A DNA stretch of 64,000 bases from CAVYXA01 sp963846775 (GCA_963846775.1 CAWJXB010000005.1:1-64000), one strand, 5' to 3'; positions 25,662 to 35,452 are shown, numbered from the stretch's first letter. Notes: generated by a model not told the origin, from the letters alone. Program-made: numbers and translations.

Positions 25662-28541
25662 ATGAAAAAACTAGGCAAAATCTTGCTAGCGATTGCCCTC
25701 GCAACTTTCATAAGTAGTGAGGCAATCCAGGCTGCGCAGGTCAACGGAACGATCGGATTCACCGGGACAGTTAGTCTTAACACAGGCTCGGCAGGTACTG
25801 CGAGTGCAGCTACGGCCTGGCACTGGTTCGCAACCACGGGCGATCCGATAGTAGCGCTCGCCTCTCAGGACTTTGCGGGATTGGACAACGGCGCTCACCA
25901 CGCTCACTGGCCTGCAATGAGCTTTAATTCCGGGCCAGTGCCGTCATTTTGGAGTGTCGGCGGATTTGTGTTCGATTTAAGCTCCTCTACGATCACCAAC
26001 CAGACAGGTGTTTCGGTTACGGTTAGCATGAATGGAGTCGTTAGCGGGAACGGCTTTGACCCGACGCCATGCATTGCGAGTTTTACCCTGCAAGATCCAC
26101 CCGCAGGGGGAGTATGGACCTTCTCGGCCTCCTTTATCGCCCAGCCCTGCACGGGCACGATCGGCGATTTCGTGTGGAATGATCTTAACGGCAACGGCAT
26201 ACAAGACGCGGGCGAACCGGGCATCAACGGGGTTACCGTCGTACTTAAGGACAGCACTGGAACCATGGTGTTGCAGACGGTCGTCACGATGACGCACAAC
26301 GGGATGATGGGCTACTATCAATTCACCGGGCTTTGCGCCAACACCTATCAGGTTTCAATCGACAACTCGCAGCCCGCCCTAGCTGGGGCTGGGTTTTTGC
26401 CGACAACGGTCAACGCGCCCGGAAGCACGACAGCAAATGACAGCAACCCAAATCCTTCGACGGTCGTTTTGCCGACAGACAATTCATCGGATCAGACGAT
26501 CGACTTTGGCTATATCCAATGCACGGGCACGATCGGCGACCGCGTCTGGAATGATCTCAACGGCGACGGTTGCCAGGACCCCGGCGAACCGGGTATTCCC
26601 GGGGTAACAGTTGATCTCTACGCAGGGTGTACAGGCTCTTATATCACGAGCGTGACCACGGATGCGAACGGCAATTACCTCTTCGAAGGTCTTTGCGACG
26701 GGACCTACAGTGTGCGCTTCCATACTCCGAATGGATTCACCCATACGCTGGCAAACCAGGCCTGCAATGTCGGCGGCCAGCCGTCGGATGAGACCGATAG
26801 CGATTGCGACTGCACAGGCACTGCTGATTGCAATGTTTGCCCCGTGACTTTGTCAAGCGGTCACCGGAACGATCTGACAATTGATTGCGGTTACATCGGC
26901 CCGTGCACGGGTAGCATCGGCGACTTTGTCTGGAACGATTTGAATGGAAATGGCTGCCAGGATCCGGGCGAACCAGGTATCCCAGGTGTGACTGTTATTC
27001 TATCCCAGGGCTGTCCGGCCGGAACTCAAATCGCGAGCACCACCACAGATAGCGGCGGCCACTATGAATTCACCGATCTTTGTGCCGGGAGTTATACTGT
27101 TCACTTCCAAACCCCAAGCGGATTCACCCATACGATACCGAATCAGGGGTGCGGCGGAACACCCGGGGACCCGCATAATCCAAATGACAGCAATTGCAAC
27201 TGCACAGGCACTGCTGATTGCGATGTCTGCGTGGATTTGCCCATCAACGGGTCGGATCAGACGATTGATTGTGGTTACGTCAGCCCGCCGTTGCCCTTGC
27301 CGTGCCCGGCTGGGTTGTTCCTCGGGGGTAAGACGACCGGGGGAAGTAGTCCGGGCGACATCTTGATCGCATTCGATCAGTTCCCGGCCCCCAACGATAA
27401 CAGCTACGGCACCAACTCCATCGGCTGGGGGAACAAGGGCCACCAGTTCAAGGATTTGACCGGCAGTGACAAGGCCGGCTTCCAGATCCTGAGGCCGAAC
27501 GGCACGGTGGCGGTGAGCTTTAACGTCGACTACATCACGGCATCAACACTGAACTTGCCGCCCTCCGGCTACCGGTCGCTCGGTCCCTTCGGTGGCGACG
27601 GCAGCATCGTCAGCAACAGCACGCCGGCGCTGGTGAACAATGGAACCCAGATCACGTGGGATACCTCGCTGGCAAGGAACCTTAATGGACCTGCGGTGTG
27701 GGGCGCCACTCCCACCTGGCCGACTCCGACGTACTTCATGGGCGGCACCCAGACAATCGGAACGTCGGGCCCTAACAGCGCCCTCCTGACGACCAACTCG
27801 CCGCCCGTCGATTGTAGCCTTGCCAGTGATCCCTCGACCTGCCTCACCACTTACGGCACGCCGAGGGGGAGTCAGTATCCATTGGCGGGCCCCACGAACC
27901 CGTGGAACGCCTCGTACAACAACGCCGAGTACGCCGTCGTCCCGATCGGTAGCTCATCCTTCGAGAACGCCATCGCGAGGCATGTCGACGGCTGGAACTT
28001 CCACGATAGTTTCTTTGTGACGTTCAAGCAGACGTACCTGACCGCAATTGGCTTCGACTTCACCAACTACGCGATCGCGACTTACGACGCGGCGACGAAC
28101 ACGTTCACGTGTCCGCCTAGCAAATGGTGCGTTGCGCCGAACCCGACAGCCCTGCACAACTCGCCGCCTAAGGCCTGCCCGATTCCGGAGACGGTAGTCG
28201 TCGGCACCAAGACGCTCAGCAAGAAGGCGGTCCAGATCACCTTGCAGAACAATACGACGACGGGCCAAGTGATCACCGGGCTGGCCATCACCTGGCCGCA
28301 GGCTACTAATGGCAACCTGCTCAACATCAAACTGGGCGGGACCACGATCTATAACACGTCAACCGGCGGTGGAACGCTTACCACGAGTTCGCTGCTCGGG
28401 ACGGCGGCCCAGCGGACGATCGCCGCGGCTGCACACCAAAACTTGATATTTAACTTCCAGAACAACGTTGACACGAACGCCAGCCACTACACTGGTTCGG
28501 CCACGTTCAACCCGTTTGGGAACGTTACGATCCTGCCCTAA
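25662..28541 (+). CDS. Large secreted protein: shared paralogue domain, three SdrD B-like repeats, unique C-terminal domain
   Basis: Residues 1-27 are a signal peptide and 28-160 the domain shared with the three upstream paralogues (VNGTIGFTGTVSLNTGSAGT, FWSVGGFVFDL). Three SdrD B/Cna B-like repeats start near residues 162, 286 and 414, each opening GxIGDxVWNDLNGxGxQDxG then EPGIxGVTVxL and closing with SDQTIDxGY-like text; their Asp/Asn loops should bind calcium and make a rigid stalk. From about 543 to 959 is a domain I do not recognise (LFLGGKTTGGSSPGDILIAF, GWNFHDSFFVTFKQTYLTAI, VGTKTLSKKAVQITLQNNTT). There is no PEP or VPDSG signal at the C-terminus, so unlike its paralogues it is probably released or held another way. 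Confidence 0.7.
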   Translation: MKKLGKILLAIALATFISSEAIQAAQVNGTIGFTGTVSLNTGSAGTASAATAWHWFATTGDPIVALASQDFAGLDNGAHHAHWPAMSFNSGPVPSFWSVGGFVFDLSSSTITNQTGVSVTVSMNGVVSGNGFDPTPCIASFTLQDPPAGGVWTFSASFIAQPCTGTIGDFVWNDLNGNGIQDAGEPGINGVTVVLKDSTGTMVLQTVVTMTHNGMMGYYQFTGLCANTYQVSIDNSQPALAGAGFLPTTVNAPGSTTANDSNPNPSTVVLPTDNSSDQTIDFGYIQCTGTIGDRVWNDLNGDGCQDPGEPGIPGVTVDLYAGCTGSYITSVTTDANGNYLFEGLCDGTYSVRFHTPNGFTHTLANQACNVGGQPSDETDSDCDCTGTADCNVCPVTLSSGHRNDLTIDCGYIGPCTGSIGDFVWNDLNGNGCQDPGEPGIPGVTVILSQGCPAGTQIASTTTDSGGHYEFTDLCAGSYTVHFQTPSGFTHTIPNQGCGGTPGDPHNPNDSNCNCTGTADCDVCVDLPINGSDQTIDCGYVSPPLPLPCPAGLFLGGKTTGGSSPGDILIAFDQFPAPNDNSYGTNSIGWGNKGHQFKDLTGSDKAGFQILRPNGTVAVSFNVDYITASTLNLPPSGYRSLGPFGGDGSIVSNSTPALVNNGTQITWDTSLARNLNGPAVWGATPTWPTPTYFMGGTQTIGTSGPNSALLTTNSPPVDCSLASDPSTCLTTYGTPRGSQYPLAGPTNPWNASYNNAEYAVVPIGSSSFENAIARHVDGWNFHDSFFVTFKQTYLTAIGFDFTNYAIATYDAATNTFTCPPSKWCVAPNPTALHNSPPKACPIPETVVVGTKTLSKKAVQITLQNNTTTGQVITGLAITWPQATNGNLLNIKLGGTTIYNTSTGGGTLTTSSLLGTAAQRTIAAAAHQNLIFNFQNNVDTNASHYTGSATFNPFGNVTILP

Positions 28542-28567
28542 AGAGCACCGCACGCTTCAACAACGAA

Positions 28568-28594
28568 GGGCCGGCGAAAGCCGGCCCTTTTTTT
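28568..28594 (+). terminator. Rho-independent terminator
   Basis: GGGCCGGC-gaaa-GCCGGCCC followed by seven T, 27 bases after the stop of the large secreted protein. Confidence 0.9.
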
Positions 28595-28925
28595 GGCTCA
28601 TTGCGGTCAAGCTCGACCTCGATTGCGCCGTGCTTGGCGCCAACGGCGCTCTCCTCACATTAGCCTGGGGCAAAGCCCCAGGAGGTCAGGTTGCCTGGCA
28701 AACGGGCGCTGAAAGCGCGACTCAACTCTCTAATGAATCGCGCCTTCAGCGCTGATATCCTGCACCGATGGTTTCCCTTGGGCGCTGCCCAAGGCTGAGG
28801 ATGAATGCTGCGCCTTTGGCGCTAACCAGCCGGCGTCACGGACGTCGCGATCGTTTACAGCCTTCTGCGTATGCTAAACAGTGGGAATCCGCGACAATCC
28901 GTGCTTCACGTTACAAAATAATAGC

Positions 28926-29220
28926 TAGAGCGGTTTAAATAGTGGCCTAGCCGCAGAAAGCGCCGTTAGGCGCGGAAGAATGTAGCCCCGGGCGCAAGCC
29001 CGGGGTTTCTCGATTCATTCGAACTAGCCCGGAAGGGGCGGAAGGAGTGACGACGCGCTTCGGCGTATTCTGTCGCCCTGCCGGGGCTGATTGGTTTGGA
29101 GACGCCTTTTTCCCCGGGCTAACGCCCGGGGCTAATATCTATCGCGCCTCCCGCCGTCGCCGAGGCTATGGCGGGCTGGCTGGCGCTTCGAGCGGCTACA
29201 GGTTTCCTTAAAACACTCTA
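28926..29220 (+). mobile_element. Repeat element A: 295-bp MITE-like unit
   Basis: Ends TAGAGCGGTTTAAAT...TAGCCGC and GCGGCTACAGGTTTCCTTAA...CACTCTA form an imperfect ~29-bp inverted repeat. Inside are GCCCCGGGC/GCCCGGGGC hairpins and CGACGCGCTTCGGCGTATTC. Nearly identical interiors occur at 33452-33711 (inverted) and 39635-39860. The same terminal repeat bounds a different interior at 47215-47444. No gene is inside. Confidence 0.7.
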
Positions 29221-29230
29221 AAAACGACCC

Positions 29231-30853
29231 TCATCTGAAAAACGGAATTTTGTACTTCACTACTTCCGCCAATGCGTTGTCAATGGCAAGCTGCCGCCAT
29301 TCTTCATTCCACTTGTTGTTGAGCTTGTCGAAAACAGGCTTGTCATCCGAAAGCACCAGTGCGTCGGTTAAATCAACATCCTTATCGGTCTTCAATTCCT
29401 TGTAGAAAGGCGGAAAGCTTTTGCAGCATTCATTGAGCCTTCCGGCATCCAGGGACCTGTAATCCATCTCCACCGGGGAAGCGGCAATATGAATATCGCC
29501 GGAATGCTCCTGGTCGCCTTCAAAAAAGAACCGGCAAACAAACCCGCTATCAGCCAGTGTTCTGATGAGCGAGCGGGCTGCCCTGCCATACTTTCCGTAC
29601 AAATATCCCTGGAAATTGATCAGGATGAGCCCGTCGGGCGAGAGGATATTTTTTAACTCGCGGCAGGATTCTTTGGTGAACATATGGTTCGGCTGGACCT
29701 CTCCGTTCAATACATCTATCACCACCAGGTCGTACGTATTCGAGACGGATCGGACAAAATGCCTGCCATCATCGACAAACTCCCGGACACCGTCCGGATC
29801 GAATGCAAAATATTCTTTAGCTATCCTGAACATCCGCGGGTCGATTTCCACGATGTCGAGCTGGAATCCCATTTTCTTCAATTCCGTGGCTATGCTTCCG
29901 CCTCCCATGCCGATGAGCAGGGCTTTCGCGCCTGCGGCCTTGAGGGCGGCAAGGGTTGCGATACGGTGGGTATAATTCAGGCGCGAGACCGGCGGATCTG
30001 TCATTGCGACGTAGGTCTGGGTGATGTGGTTTATCATCAGCAACCGCACAATATCCCCAGCACTGGATTCCGTGTATTGAAAGACGGTGATCTGCCCGAG
30101 TATCCCTTCGCTGCGGTAAATATATTTCCCGCTGACTTCAGGATCGGTAAAGGCTTGGCCTGCTGCCAGCAAGGTAAATACGATGACAAAGGCAGCCGCA
30201 GTGGCCCAGAGCCTGAATTTCCGGGATAGTACGACCAGCATGACTGCCATGCCCCCCAGCAGCGTCGCGGTCAGATAGACCGAATTGCGGATCCCCCAGT
30301 CGGGCAGAAGGAAGAATCCCATCAGGAGTGTCATGACGATTCCCCCGACGGTTGAAATAGCGTAGATAGTGCCGGCGGTCCTGCCGGTGCCTTTCAGCTC
30401 CCGATTGCTGAGATGGATGATCGCAGGAGAAACCATTCCCATGCAGACCAGAGGCAGGAACATGAACAGGGTGCAGGAAACCAGCGATCCCATGCGTAAT
30501 CCCAAGCCGTTGGTTGCAGGCATGATCTTTAAGGCAAGCAGCGGCATGAGGCAGATCAGCACTGTTCCGGCCAGCAGAACCCCGATCAGTATTTTCATCG
30601 CGGGATAGCGGTAAGTGGCCCATCCGCCCAAGAAATAGCCCGTGGTCAAGCCGCCGAGAGTAACAGCCAGCACGGAAGCCCAGACATAGAGGGAAGTCCC
30701 GTAAAAGGGGGCGACCATTTTAGCGCCTGCCAGCTCGATCGCCATGACCGCGCCTCCTTCGATAAAGGCCACGAGAAGTAATAAGTTCCTCCGGAAAGGC
30801 AATTGTCCGCTCGTACTGCCTTTAGGGGTTTTGTTGGGTGTTTTTTCTGTCAT
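29231..30853 (-). CDS. Membrane-fused spermidine-synthase-like protein, 540 aa
   Basis: Residues 20-235 form about six to seven membrane helices (LLLLVAFIEGGAVMAIELAG, ASVLAVTLGGLTTGYFLGGW). Residues ~250-540 are a spermidine-synthase-like Rossmann domain with ALLIGMGGGSIATELKKMG, the acidic LDIVEIDPRM and YDLVVIDVLNGEV. Fused proteins of this type are common in environmental bacteria; polyamine synthesis has not been shown for most, and another aminopropyl or methyl transfer is possible. The base composition and codon choice look less GC-rich than the neighbours, and the upstream 150 bases are AT-rich, which hints at horizontal acquisition. The gene lies between inverted repeat elements A and B. 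Confidence 0.75.
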   Translation of the reverse strand: MTEKTPNKTPKGSTSGQLPFRRNLLLLVAFIEGGAVMAIELAGAKMVAPFYGTSLYVWASVLAVTLGGLTTGYFLGGWATYRYPAMKILIGVLLAGTVLICLMPLLALKIMPATNGLGLRMGSLVSCTLFMFLPLVCMGMVSPAIIHLSNRELKGTGRTAGTIYAISTVGGIVMTLLMGFFLLPDWGIRNSVYLTATLLGGMAVMLVVLSRKFRLWATAAAFVIVFTLLAAGQAFTDPEVSGKYIYRSEGILGQITVFQYTESSAGDIVRLLMINHITQTYVAMTDPPVSRLNYTHRIATLAALKAAGAKALLIGMGGGSIATELKKMGFQLDIVEIDPRMFRIAKEYFAFDPDGVREFVDDGRHFVRSVSNTYDLVVIDVLNGEVQPNHMFTKESCRELKNILSPDGLILINFQGYLYGKYGRAARSLIRTLADSGFVCRFFFEGDQEHSGDIHIAASPVEMDYRSLDAGRLNECCKSFPPFYKELKTDKDVDLTDALVLSDDKPVFDKLNNKWNEEWRQLAIDNALAEVVKYKIPFFR

Positions 30854-31038
30854 ACAAGACAGGGAGTTATGTGAATGCTTGGATGGTTAATGTTGAATTG
30901 TTGAACTATTTTCAAATTTTCAAATATCTATCTGCATCAGCTCATTTTTCTGAATCGGGTAAAGTCGGTGGATGATAACAAAGCCAGCCAGTACAAAAAC
31001 GCCGACCACGCGGGCACTCCCGAAAACTTTAAGCTTTT

Positions 31039-33297
31039 TCAAAACGACAGGTCATTGGTATACACGAGCGCGCCGAGCACGTTGGAATAATCATCGGTCC
31101 AGGCTGCCCCGGTGACATTCGGGAACGATGCCCTCCACTGCGTTTCGTGCAGCAGTCCGCCCAAATCCTCAGGCCGGCGCGCCATGACCACCCAGGACGA
31201 TCCTGCTTTGCCGGCGCGCTCTTCAACGGGAGTCACGTCGTAATCTGATTGAAGGTAAGCCACCACGTGTGCATCCCGCGCCAGACGCGAAAGCACGGGG
31301 CCCAGATCGAAATACCGATTCGAAATGTGAAAGGCCAGCACGCCATGCGGCGACAGCTTTTGGAAATATAAATCGAGCGCTTCGCGAGTAAGCAAGTGAA
31401 CCGGGATCGCGTCCGAGCTGAACGCGTCCAGAATGATAAGGTCATGGGTGCCGTCAGGCTCCCTTGCGAGGGAAATGCGCGCGTCGCCAAGGATCACCCG
31501 CGCTTGAGGGGCGCAGTCGCGCAAGAGCGTGAAGTACCGCGGGTCGCGAGCGATGCGCTCGACGGTCGGATCGATCTCGTAGAACGTCCAACGTTGTTCC
31601 GGTCGCGCATAGCCTGCGGTCGATCCCGCGCCCAGGCCGATGACGGCGATGTCAGATTTAGCGTGTTCTCCCTGAAAGCTGTTGAAGAGGTGTCCGAGCG
31701 GCCCAGTCGGAAAGTAGTAGGTGAGCGGCATGCATTTCATCTGCGGCACCAGCGATTGAGCGCCGTGACTCGTGGTGCCATGGAACAGAGTCCGATACGC
31801 GCCGTGATTCGCGATGAGGTATACGCCGTAGAAGCTCCGCGCCCTTCCGATCACCGACCGGTTCAAATGCGAGTAAAAAGCAGCGGCGAGCACGATTGCT
31901 CCGAGTCCCGCCGCGAACCGAACGCGCTCTCGTCGAAAACAAAGGGCGATGATAGCTGGCAGCGCAAGCACCACTCCCACAAATCGCAACGACCCAGCTG
32001 GCAGTCTCAGCCTCGCCGCGGGGAACGCCAGTCCCAGGACCAGCAAACCCAAAGCGGCCGCGATGCCAAGCGTCAGCCAATGCTCGCGTGAGCCCCACCC
32101 CGAGCGCGCCGCCCTAATGCGTTTCCGCTTAACCTGGCGCGCCGGCGCGGTTGCTGGGACGAGGCAAGCCAGCAACAGACCAAGCGGATACTCGGCCGTA
32201 CTCTTGAAGATCAACGGGGCCACCAGCATGTTGAAGAGGCCGCCAATCGCCCCTCCAAGCGACAGCCAGACATAAAACTCCGTCAGATGTAGTACCTGGG
32301 GACGGCTCGCGGCAAGTTCCCCGTGACACACCATTCCCGCCACAAATAGCGCAATCAGAGGAAACACCAGCAGATAGAGCGATTCGCGGACCTGGCCGGC
32401 CGCGAGTACCAGCGGAACCACCATCGCAAAGGGCAGCAACGCCGACATCAAACGATGTGAGAGGATGGGCCGGCGAGCGAACACCAGCACGAACGTGGCG
32501 AGATAGGTCGCAAGCGGCGCAATCCAAAAAAGCGGTACCGCGAAATCGGTCGTAACATAGGAAGTCACGCTCACAAGCAGGCTCGCTGGCACAGCCGCCA
32601 GCGCAAGCCAGCGAAGTCGCGTCGGCCACGACACCGAGGACGCTTTATCTGGCTTGGGGTTGGCTTGCTTGGACACCGCTTGCGGACGCCAGACTCGGCT
32701 GGCGCACACAACTATCAGAGCAACCAGCACCACATAGCCGATGGTCCAGATGCGGCTTTGCGTACGCAGTCGCAACAGAGGTTCGATGAGCAGAGGGTAT
32801 GCGAGCAGGCCGCCCAGGCTGCCCAGATTGCTCGCCCCGTACAGAAAGTATGGATCGCCCGCTGCCGGATCGCTCGAGGTGGCAAACCAGCGCTGCAGCA
32901 ACGGCGCGCTGGCCGACAGCGCAAAGAACGGTAGCCCAATCGAAAATATCAGGGTCCAGGAGACTGAGGCCAGCGGATGCGTTGGAGAAATGGCTATCCA
33001 TCCTGTGAGCACCCGCACAGGCAGCACCACCAGTGGCAACCCCAGAATCAACAAATGCAACGCCGCCTGTTTTCTGATTCCAAGCCAGGTCGTCGTTGCA
33101 TACACATAAAGGTAGCCCACCAGCAACATCAGTTGGAAGAACACCAGCGCCGTCAGCCACACCGACGGCGAGCCGCCAAACATGGGAAGGATCATCTTCC
33201 CAAACATCGGCTGCACGGTGAAAAGCAGCGTGGCGCTCAGCAGCAGGGTGAGGGCGAACAGGAGAAGGTCTGGCCGGATTGAACTCCTACGCGACAT
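31039..33297 (-). CDS. Membrane-fused spermidine-synthase-like protein, 752 aa
   Basis: An N-terminal region of about 12-14 membrane helices (1-500; LLLSATLLFTVQPMFGKMIL is the typical opening) is followed by a spermidine-synthase-like domain at ~510-752: YRTLFHGTTSHGAQSLVP, DIAVIGLGAGSTAGYARPEQ, RWTFYEIDPTVERIARD, DLIILDAFSSDAIPVHLLTR and WTDDYSNVLGAL. This is the longer subclass of fused MFS/spermidine-synthase proteins; the substrate is unknown. Its codon use is GC-rich, unlike the neighbouring shorter homologue, so the two probably did not arise by recent tandem duplication. They share strand and spacing (185 bp) and might be co-transcribed. Confidence 0.8.
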   Translation of the reverse strand: MSRRSSIRPDLLLFALTLLLSATLLFTVQPMFGKMILPMFGGSPSVWLTALVFFQLMLLVGYLYVYATTTWLGIRKQAALHLLILGLPLVVLPVRVLTGWIAISPTHPLASVSWTLIFSIGLPFFALSASAPLLQRWFATSSDPAAGDPYFLYGASNLGSLGGLLAYPLLIEPLLRLRTQSRIWTIGYVVLVALIVVCASRVWRPQAVSKQANPKPDKASSVSWPTRLRWLALAAVPASLLVSVTSYVTTDFAVPLFWIAPLATYLATFVLVFARRPILSHRLMSALLPFAMVVPLVLAAGQVRESLYLLVFPLIALFVAGMVCHGELAASRPQVLHLTEFYVWLSLGGAIGGLFNMLVAPLIFKSTAEYPLGLLLACLVPATAPARQVKRKRIRAARSGWGSREHWLTLGIAAALGLLVLGLAFPAARLRLPAGSLRFVGVVLALPAIIALCFRRERVRFAAGLGAIVLAAAFYSHLNRSVIGRARSFYGVYLIANHGAYRTLFHGTTSHGAQSLVPQMKCMPLTYYFPTGPLGHLFNSFQGEHAKSDIAVIGLGAGSTAGYARPEQRWTFYEIDPTVERIARDPRYFTLLRDCAPQARVILGDARISLAREPDGTHDLIILDAFSSDAIPVHLLTREALDLYFQKLSPHGVLAFHISNRYFDLGPVLSRLARDAHVVAYLQSDYDVTPVEERAGKAGSSWVVMARRPEDLGGLLHETQWRASFPNVTGAAWTDDYSNVLGALVYTNDLSF

Positions 33298-33451
33298 GAA
33301 CGCTGATTCTGAAGTTGAATATAAGTGAGAGACTCAAGACCAAAGGGTTGTGGGTTGATCCTTATCGTATCCTACCTCACTGTCACGCGATCTTTCCGGC
33401 CTGGGAGCTATTGACTTTTCTGCGTGCCCTCCGTGGTCTCAAGCGCGGCGA

Positions 33452-33711
33452 GGGTTTAAGGAAACCTGTAGCCGCTCGAAGCGCCGTAGGCGCGATAGAT
33501 TATTAGCCCCGGGCGCAAGCCCGGGGAAAAGGCGTCTCCAAACCAATCAGCCCCGGCAGGGGCGACAGAATACGCCGAAGCGCGTCGTCACTCCTTCCGC
33601 CCCTTCCGGGGCTAGTTCGAATGAATCGAGAAACCCCGGGCTCACGCCCGGGGCTACATTCTTCCGCGCCTACGGCGCTTTCTGCGGCTACGCCATTATT
33701 TAAACCGCTCC
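33452..33711 (-). mobile_element. Repeat element B (inverted copy of A)
   Basis: Its reverse complement aligns with element A almost base for base, from GAGCGGTTTAAATAATGGCG to GCTACAGGTTTCCTTAAAC. With A it flanks the two spermidine-synthase-like genes as a ~4.3-kb inverted-repeat-bounded block. Confidence 0.7.
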
Positions 33712-34104
33712 AGCGTGGCGAGTCGGTCTCCCTTAAAACAACGCGCCTCCAGTCCCTTTGAGTCGCTAGGGCCTCTTGGTGTGCCTCGGCTCTGCGCCGG
33801 GTATTGCAACACCGTGCGCTTCCATCTCCGCGCAGTAACGCTTTTGCCTTGAGCCGCGGCAGATTTTTGTCGGAAACCCTTACGTTTTATCGGAGGAGTT
33901 TATGGGTATGAAGAAATTTTGTGAGTATAAGTGTATGATAAACAAGTTGTTATAAATTGATCGAAATTGCTTTGCATTCTATATGCTTAGTCAGGCGCAG
34001 TCGAATTTGGCAATGAGTTTATCCAACCTAAACCGGTCAGAAACTCGGCAACGGCTCTGCTGCGATGTTGCGAAACGATCTCGATCCTAACGAATCGGTA
34101 AATC
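33712..34104. other. Intergenic region without a recognised gene
   Basis: Becomes AT-rich from 33890 on (GATAAACAAGTTGTTATAAA), which would suit a promoter for the NusG-like gene. No box pair is clear enough to annotate. Confidence 0.35.
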
Positions 34105-34138
34105 ATGATTAGCGACTTTTATACCTTGAAAAGCGATG

Positions 34139-34164
34139 AAAGCCCGCTAAGGTCTGCGGGCTTT
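34139..34164 (+). promoter_or_regulatory. Hairpin in the leader of the NusG-like gene
   Basis: AAAGCCCGC-taaggtct-GCGGGCTTT is a perfect 9-bp stem that ends 12 bases before the ATG at 34177. It resembles an intrinsic terminator or attenuator with a short T stretch. If the ATG at 34105 were used instead it would lie inside the coding sequence, which argues for 34177. Confidence 0.55.
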
Positions 34165-34176
34165 CCCCCGCTCTTC

Positions 34177-34726
34177 ATGACCCACTCACGCGACGAACTC
34201 GCCCGATCGGAGACCGCGCACTGGTTTTGCCTGCGAACACAGCCCAAGCATGAGCACATCGCGGCGATGACGTTGCGCAGGCAAGTAGAACTGCCTTGCT
34301 TCTCCCCAAGGCTTCGATTTAAGAAAGCGACCCGGCGTGGCGCAGTTTGGTTCGTCGAAGCGATGTTTCCCGGCTACATCTTCGCGGAGTTTATTTACCC
34401 GCTGCTGCATCGGCGCGTTGAACACGCTTCCGGTATTCAGGGGATCGTTCACTTTGGCGATCAAATTGCCACGGTCGGTCCTGACACTATTGATGCCTTG
34501 CGTGAAAAGGCGGGCGAGGAAGAGACGGTCACAATCGAACCCGCACTCGAGACCGGTCAGGTAGTACGAATTGCCGAAGGGCCTTTCTGCGGCCTGGAAG
34601 CGGTCGTGACCCGCATCATGCCAGCCAAAGAACGGGTCCGGGTGTCTGCTGGAGTTTCTTGGCCGCTCCGTGGAGACCGAAGTGGCGAGCCCGAAAGTGC
34701 TTCCGGTAATGCAAGGCCGATTCTAG
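34177..34726 (+). CDS. Specialised NusG-like transcription antiterminator (RfaH/UpxY type), one frameshift
   Basis: The NGN domain is clear: HWFCLRTQPKHEHIAAMTLR, VELPCFSPRLRFKKATRRG, VWFVEAMFPGYIFAEF and VEHASGIQGIVHFGDQIATV. The KOW domain follows (GQVVRIAEGPFCGLEAVVTR then IMPAKERVRV). One extra T near 34645 breaks the frame; skipping it gives LLEFLGRSVETEVASPKVLP and a stop at 34726, the usual C-terminus and length (~180 aa). Such NusG paralogues ride RNA polymerase through long polysaccharide or secondary-metabolite operons. No long operon follows here, only two microprotein genes, so its target may lie elsewhere or be lost. Confidence 0.75.
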
Positions 34727-34819
34727 AAGCCGATCTGGGTTGTTGAAATACTGCGTTGCTGTTACGTCTCTGAACCGATCTGAATCTACCCTGTAAAAAA
34801 TCCGAAATTCGAATACCGA

Positions 34820-35030
34820 AGTAGCCGCCCGAAGCGCCGGAGGCGCGACAGACATTAGCCCCGGGCTTGAGCCCGGGGATTTGCGTTCCCAATGATACCA
34901 GCCCCGGGAGGGGCGACAGAATGCGCAGTCTAGCACAATAATTCCTACGCCCCTTCGGGGCTGGTTCAAAAACCATGAAAACCCCGGCTAACGCCCGGGG
35001 CTAAATTCCTCCCGCGCCTCCAGCGCTGAC
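34820..35030 (+). repeat. Repeat element C (diverged relative of A)
   Basis: Shares the hairpin blocks (TAGCCCCGGGCTTGAGCCCG, CCCCTTCGGGGCTGGTTC, ACGCCCGGGGCTAA) and GCGACAGAATGCGC with elements A, B and D, but the spacers differ and the TAGAG ends are not found. Confidence 0.55.
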
Positions 35031-35189
35031 ATGCCGCCACACCTTATCGGATTTCTAAGCGTGTCTTCGGAGATTGACCATTTTTGACACATCTGTTTAG
35101 AAATAAGACAGCGGATCCACCTGAGCGACATAGACTTCGGTTGCCATTGCGCTGTCAGTTTGGGGCATAGATTTTGCTGTGTTTCAGGT

Positions 35190-35396
35190 ATGCTCTGGAT
35201 TGGTATCACGATGTCGGCGCTTTCAGGATCCGCCTTGTGGATGTGGAACAGCCTTCGCGAAGCCCCAGAGGGGTTCGAGGATGAGACCGGATTCCACATC
35301 ATTCGCAAACGCGCCCGCGGCGCCCATGTTTTCGCGAAGAAGAAACGCGGTCGTCACCAGGAACCGCTTCCTGCGCTAAAAGAAATCAAGGCCTGA
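35190..35396 (+). CDS. 68-aa single-helix membrane microprotein, paralogue 1
   Basis: ATG 35190 starts MLWIGITMSALSGSALWMWN, one membrane helix, followed by SLREAPEGFEDETGFHIIRK, RAR and a basic tail ending ALKEIKA. The start is set by alignment with the gene at 35797, which then has exactly the same length: both are 68 codons and share W-helix-LW-W, then REAPEG, ETGFH, RKRAR and the ending KA. The cytosolic part is rich in Lys/Arg. I know no family. A terminator follows at 35420. Conservation of length and motif between two unlinked copies makes it very likely real. Confidence 0.65.
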   Translation: MLWIGITMSALSGSALWMWNSLREAPEGFEDETGFHIIRKRARGAHVFAKKKRGRHQEPLPALKEIKA

Positions 35397-35419
35397 CAAA
35401 AGCTGGTTTTGATTCGAAG

Positions 35420-35452
35420 CCCGGACCAAGAACGCGTCCGGGTTTTTATTTT
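35420..35452 (+). terminator. Rho-independent terminator of microprotein 1
   Basis: CCCGGAC (35420-35426) pairs with GTCCGGG (35436-35442), followed by TTTTTATTTT. It starts 24 bases after the stop codon. Confidence 0.8.

Noticed and set aside
31396..32091. 231-aa plus-strand frame inside the 752-aa synthase-like gene
   Set aside because: Antisense shadow of a GC-rich gene; composition is Arg/Ser/Gln-rich and has no domain. The minus-strand gene has clear motifs.
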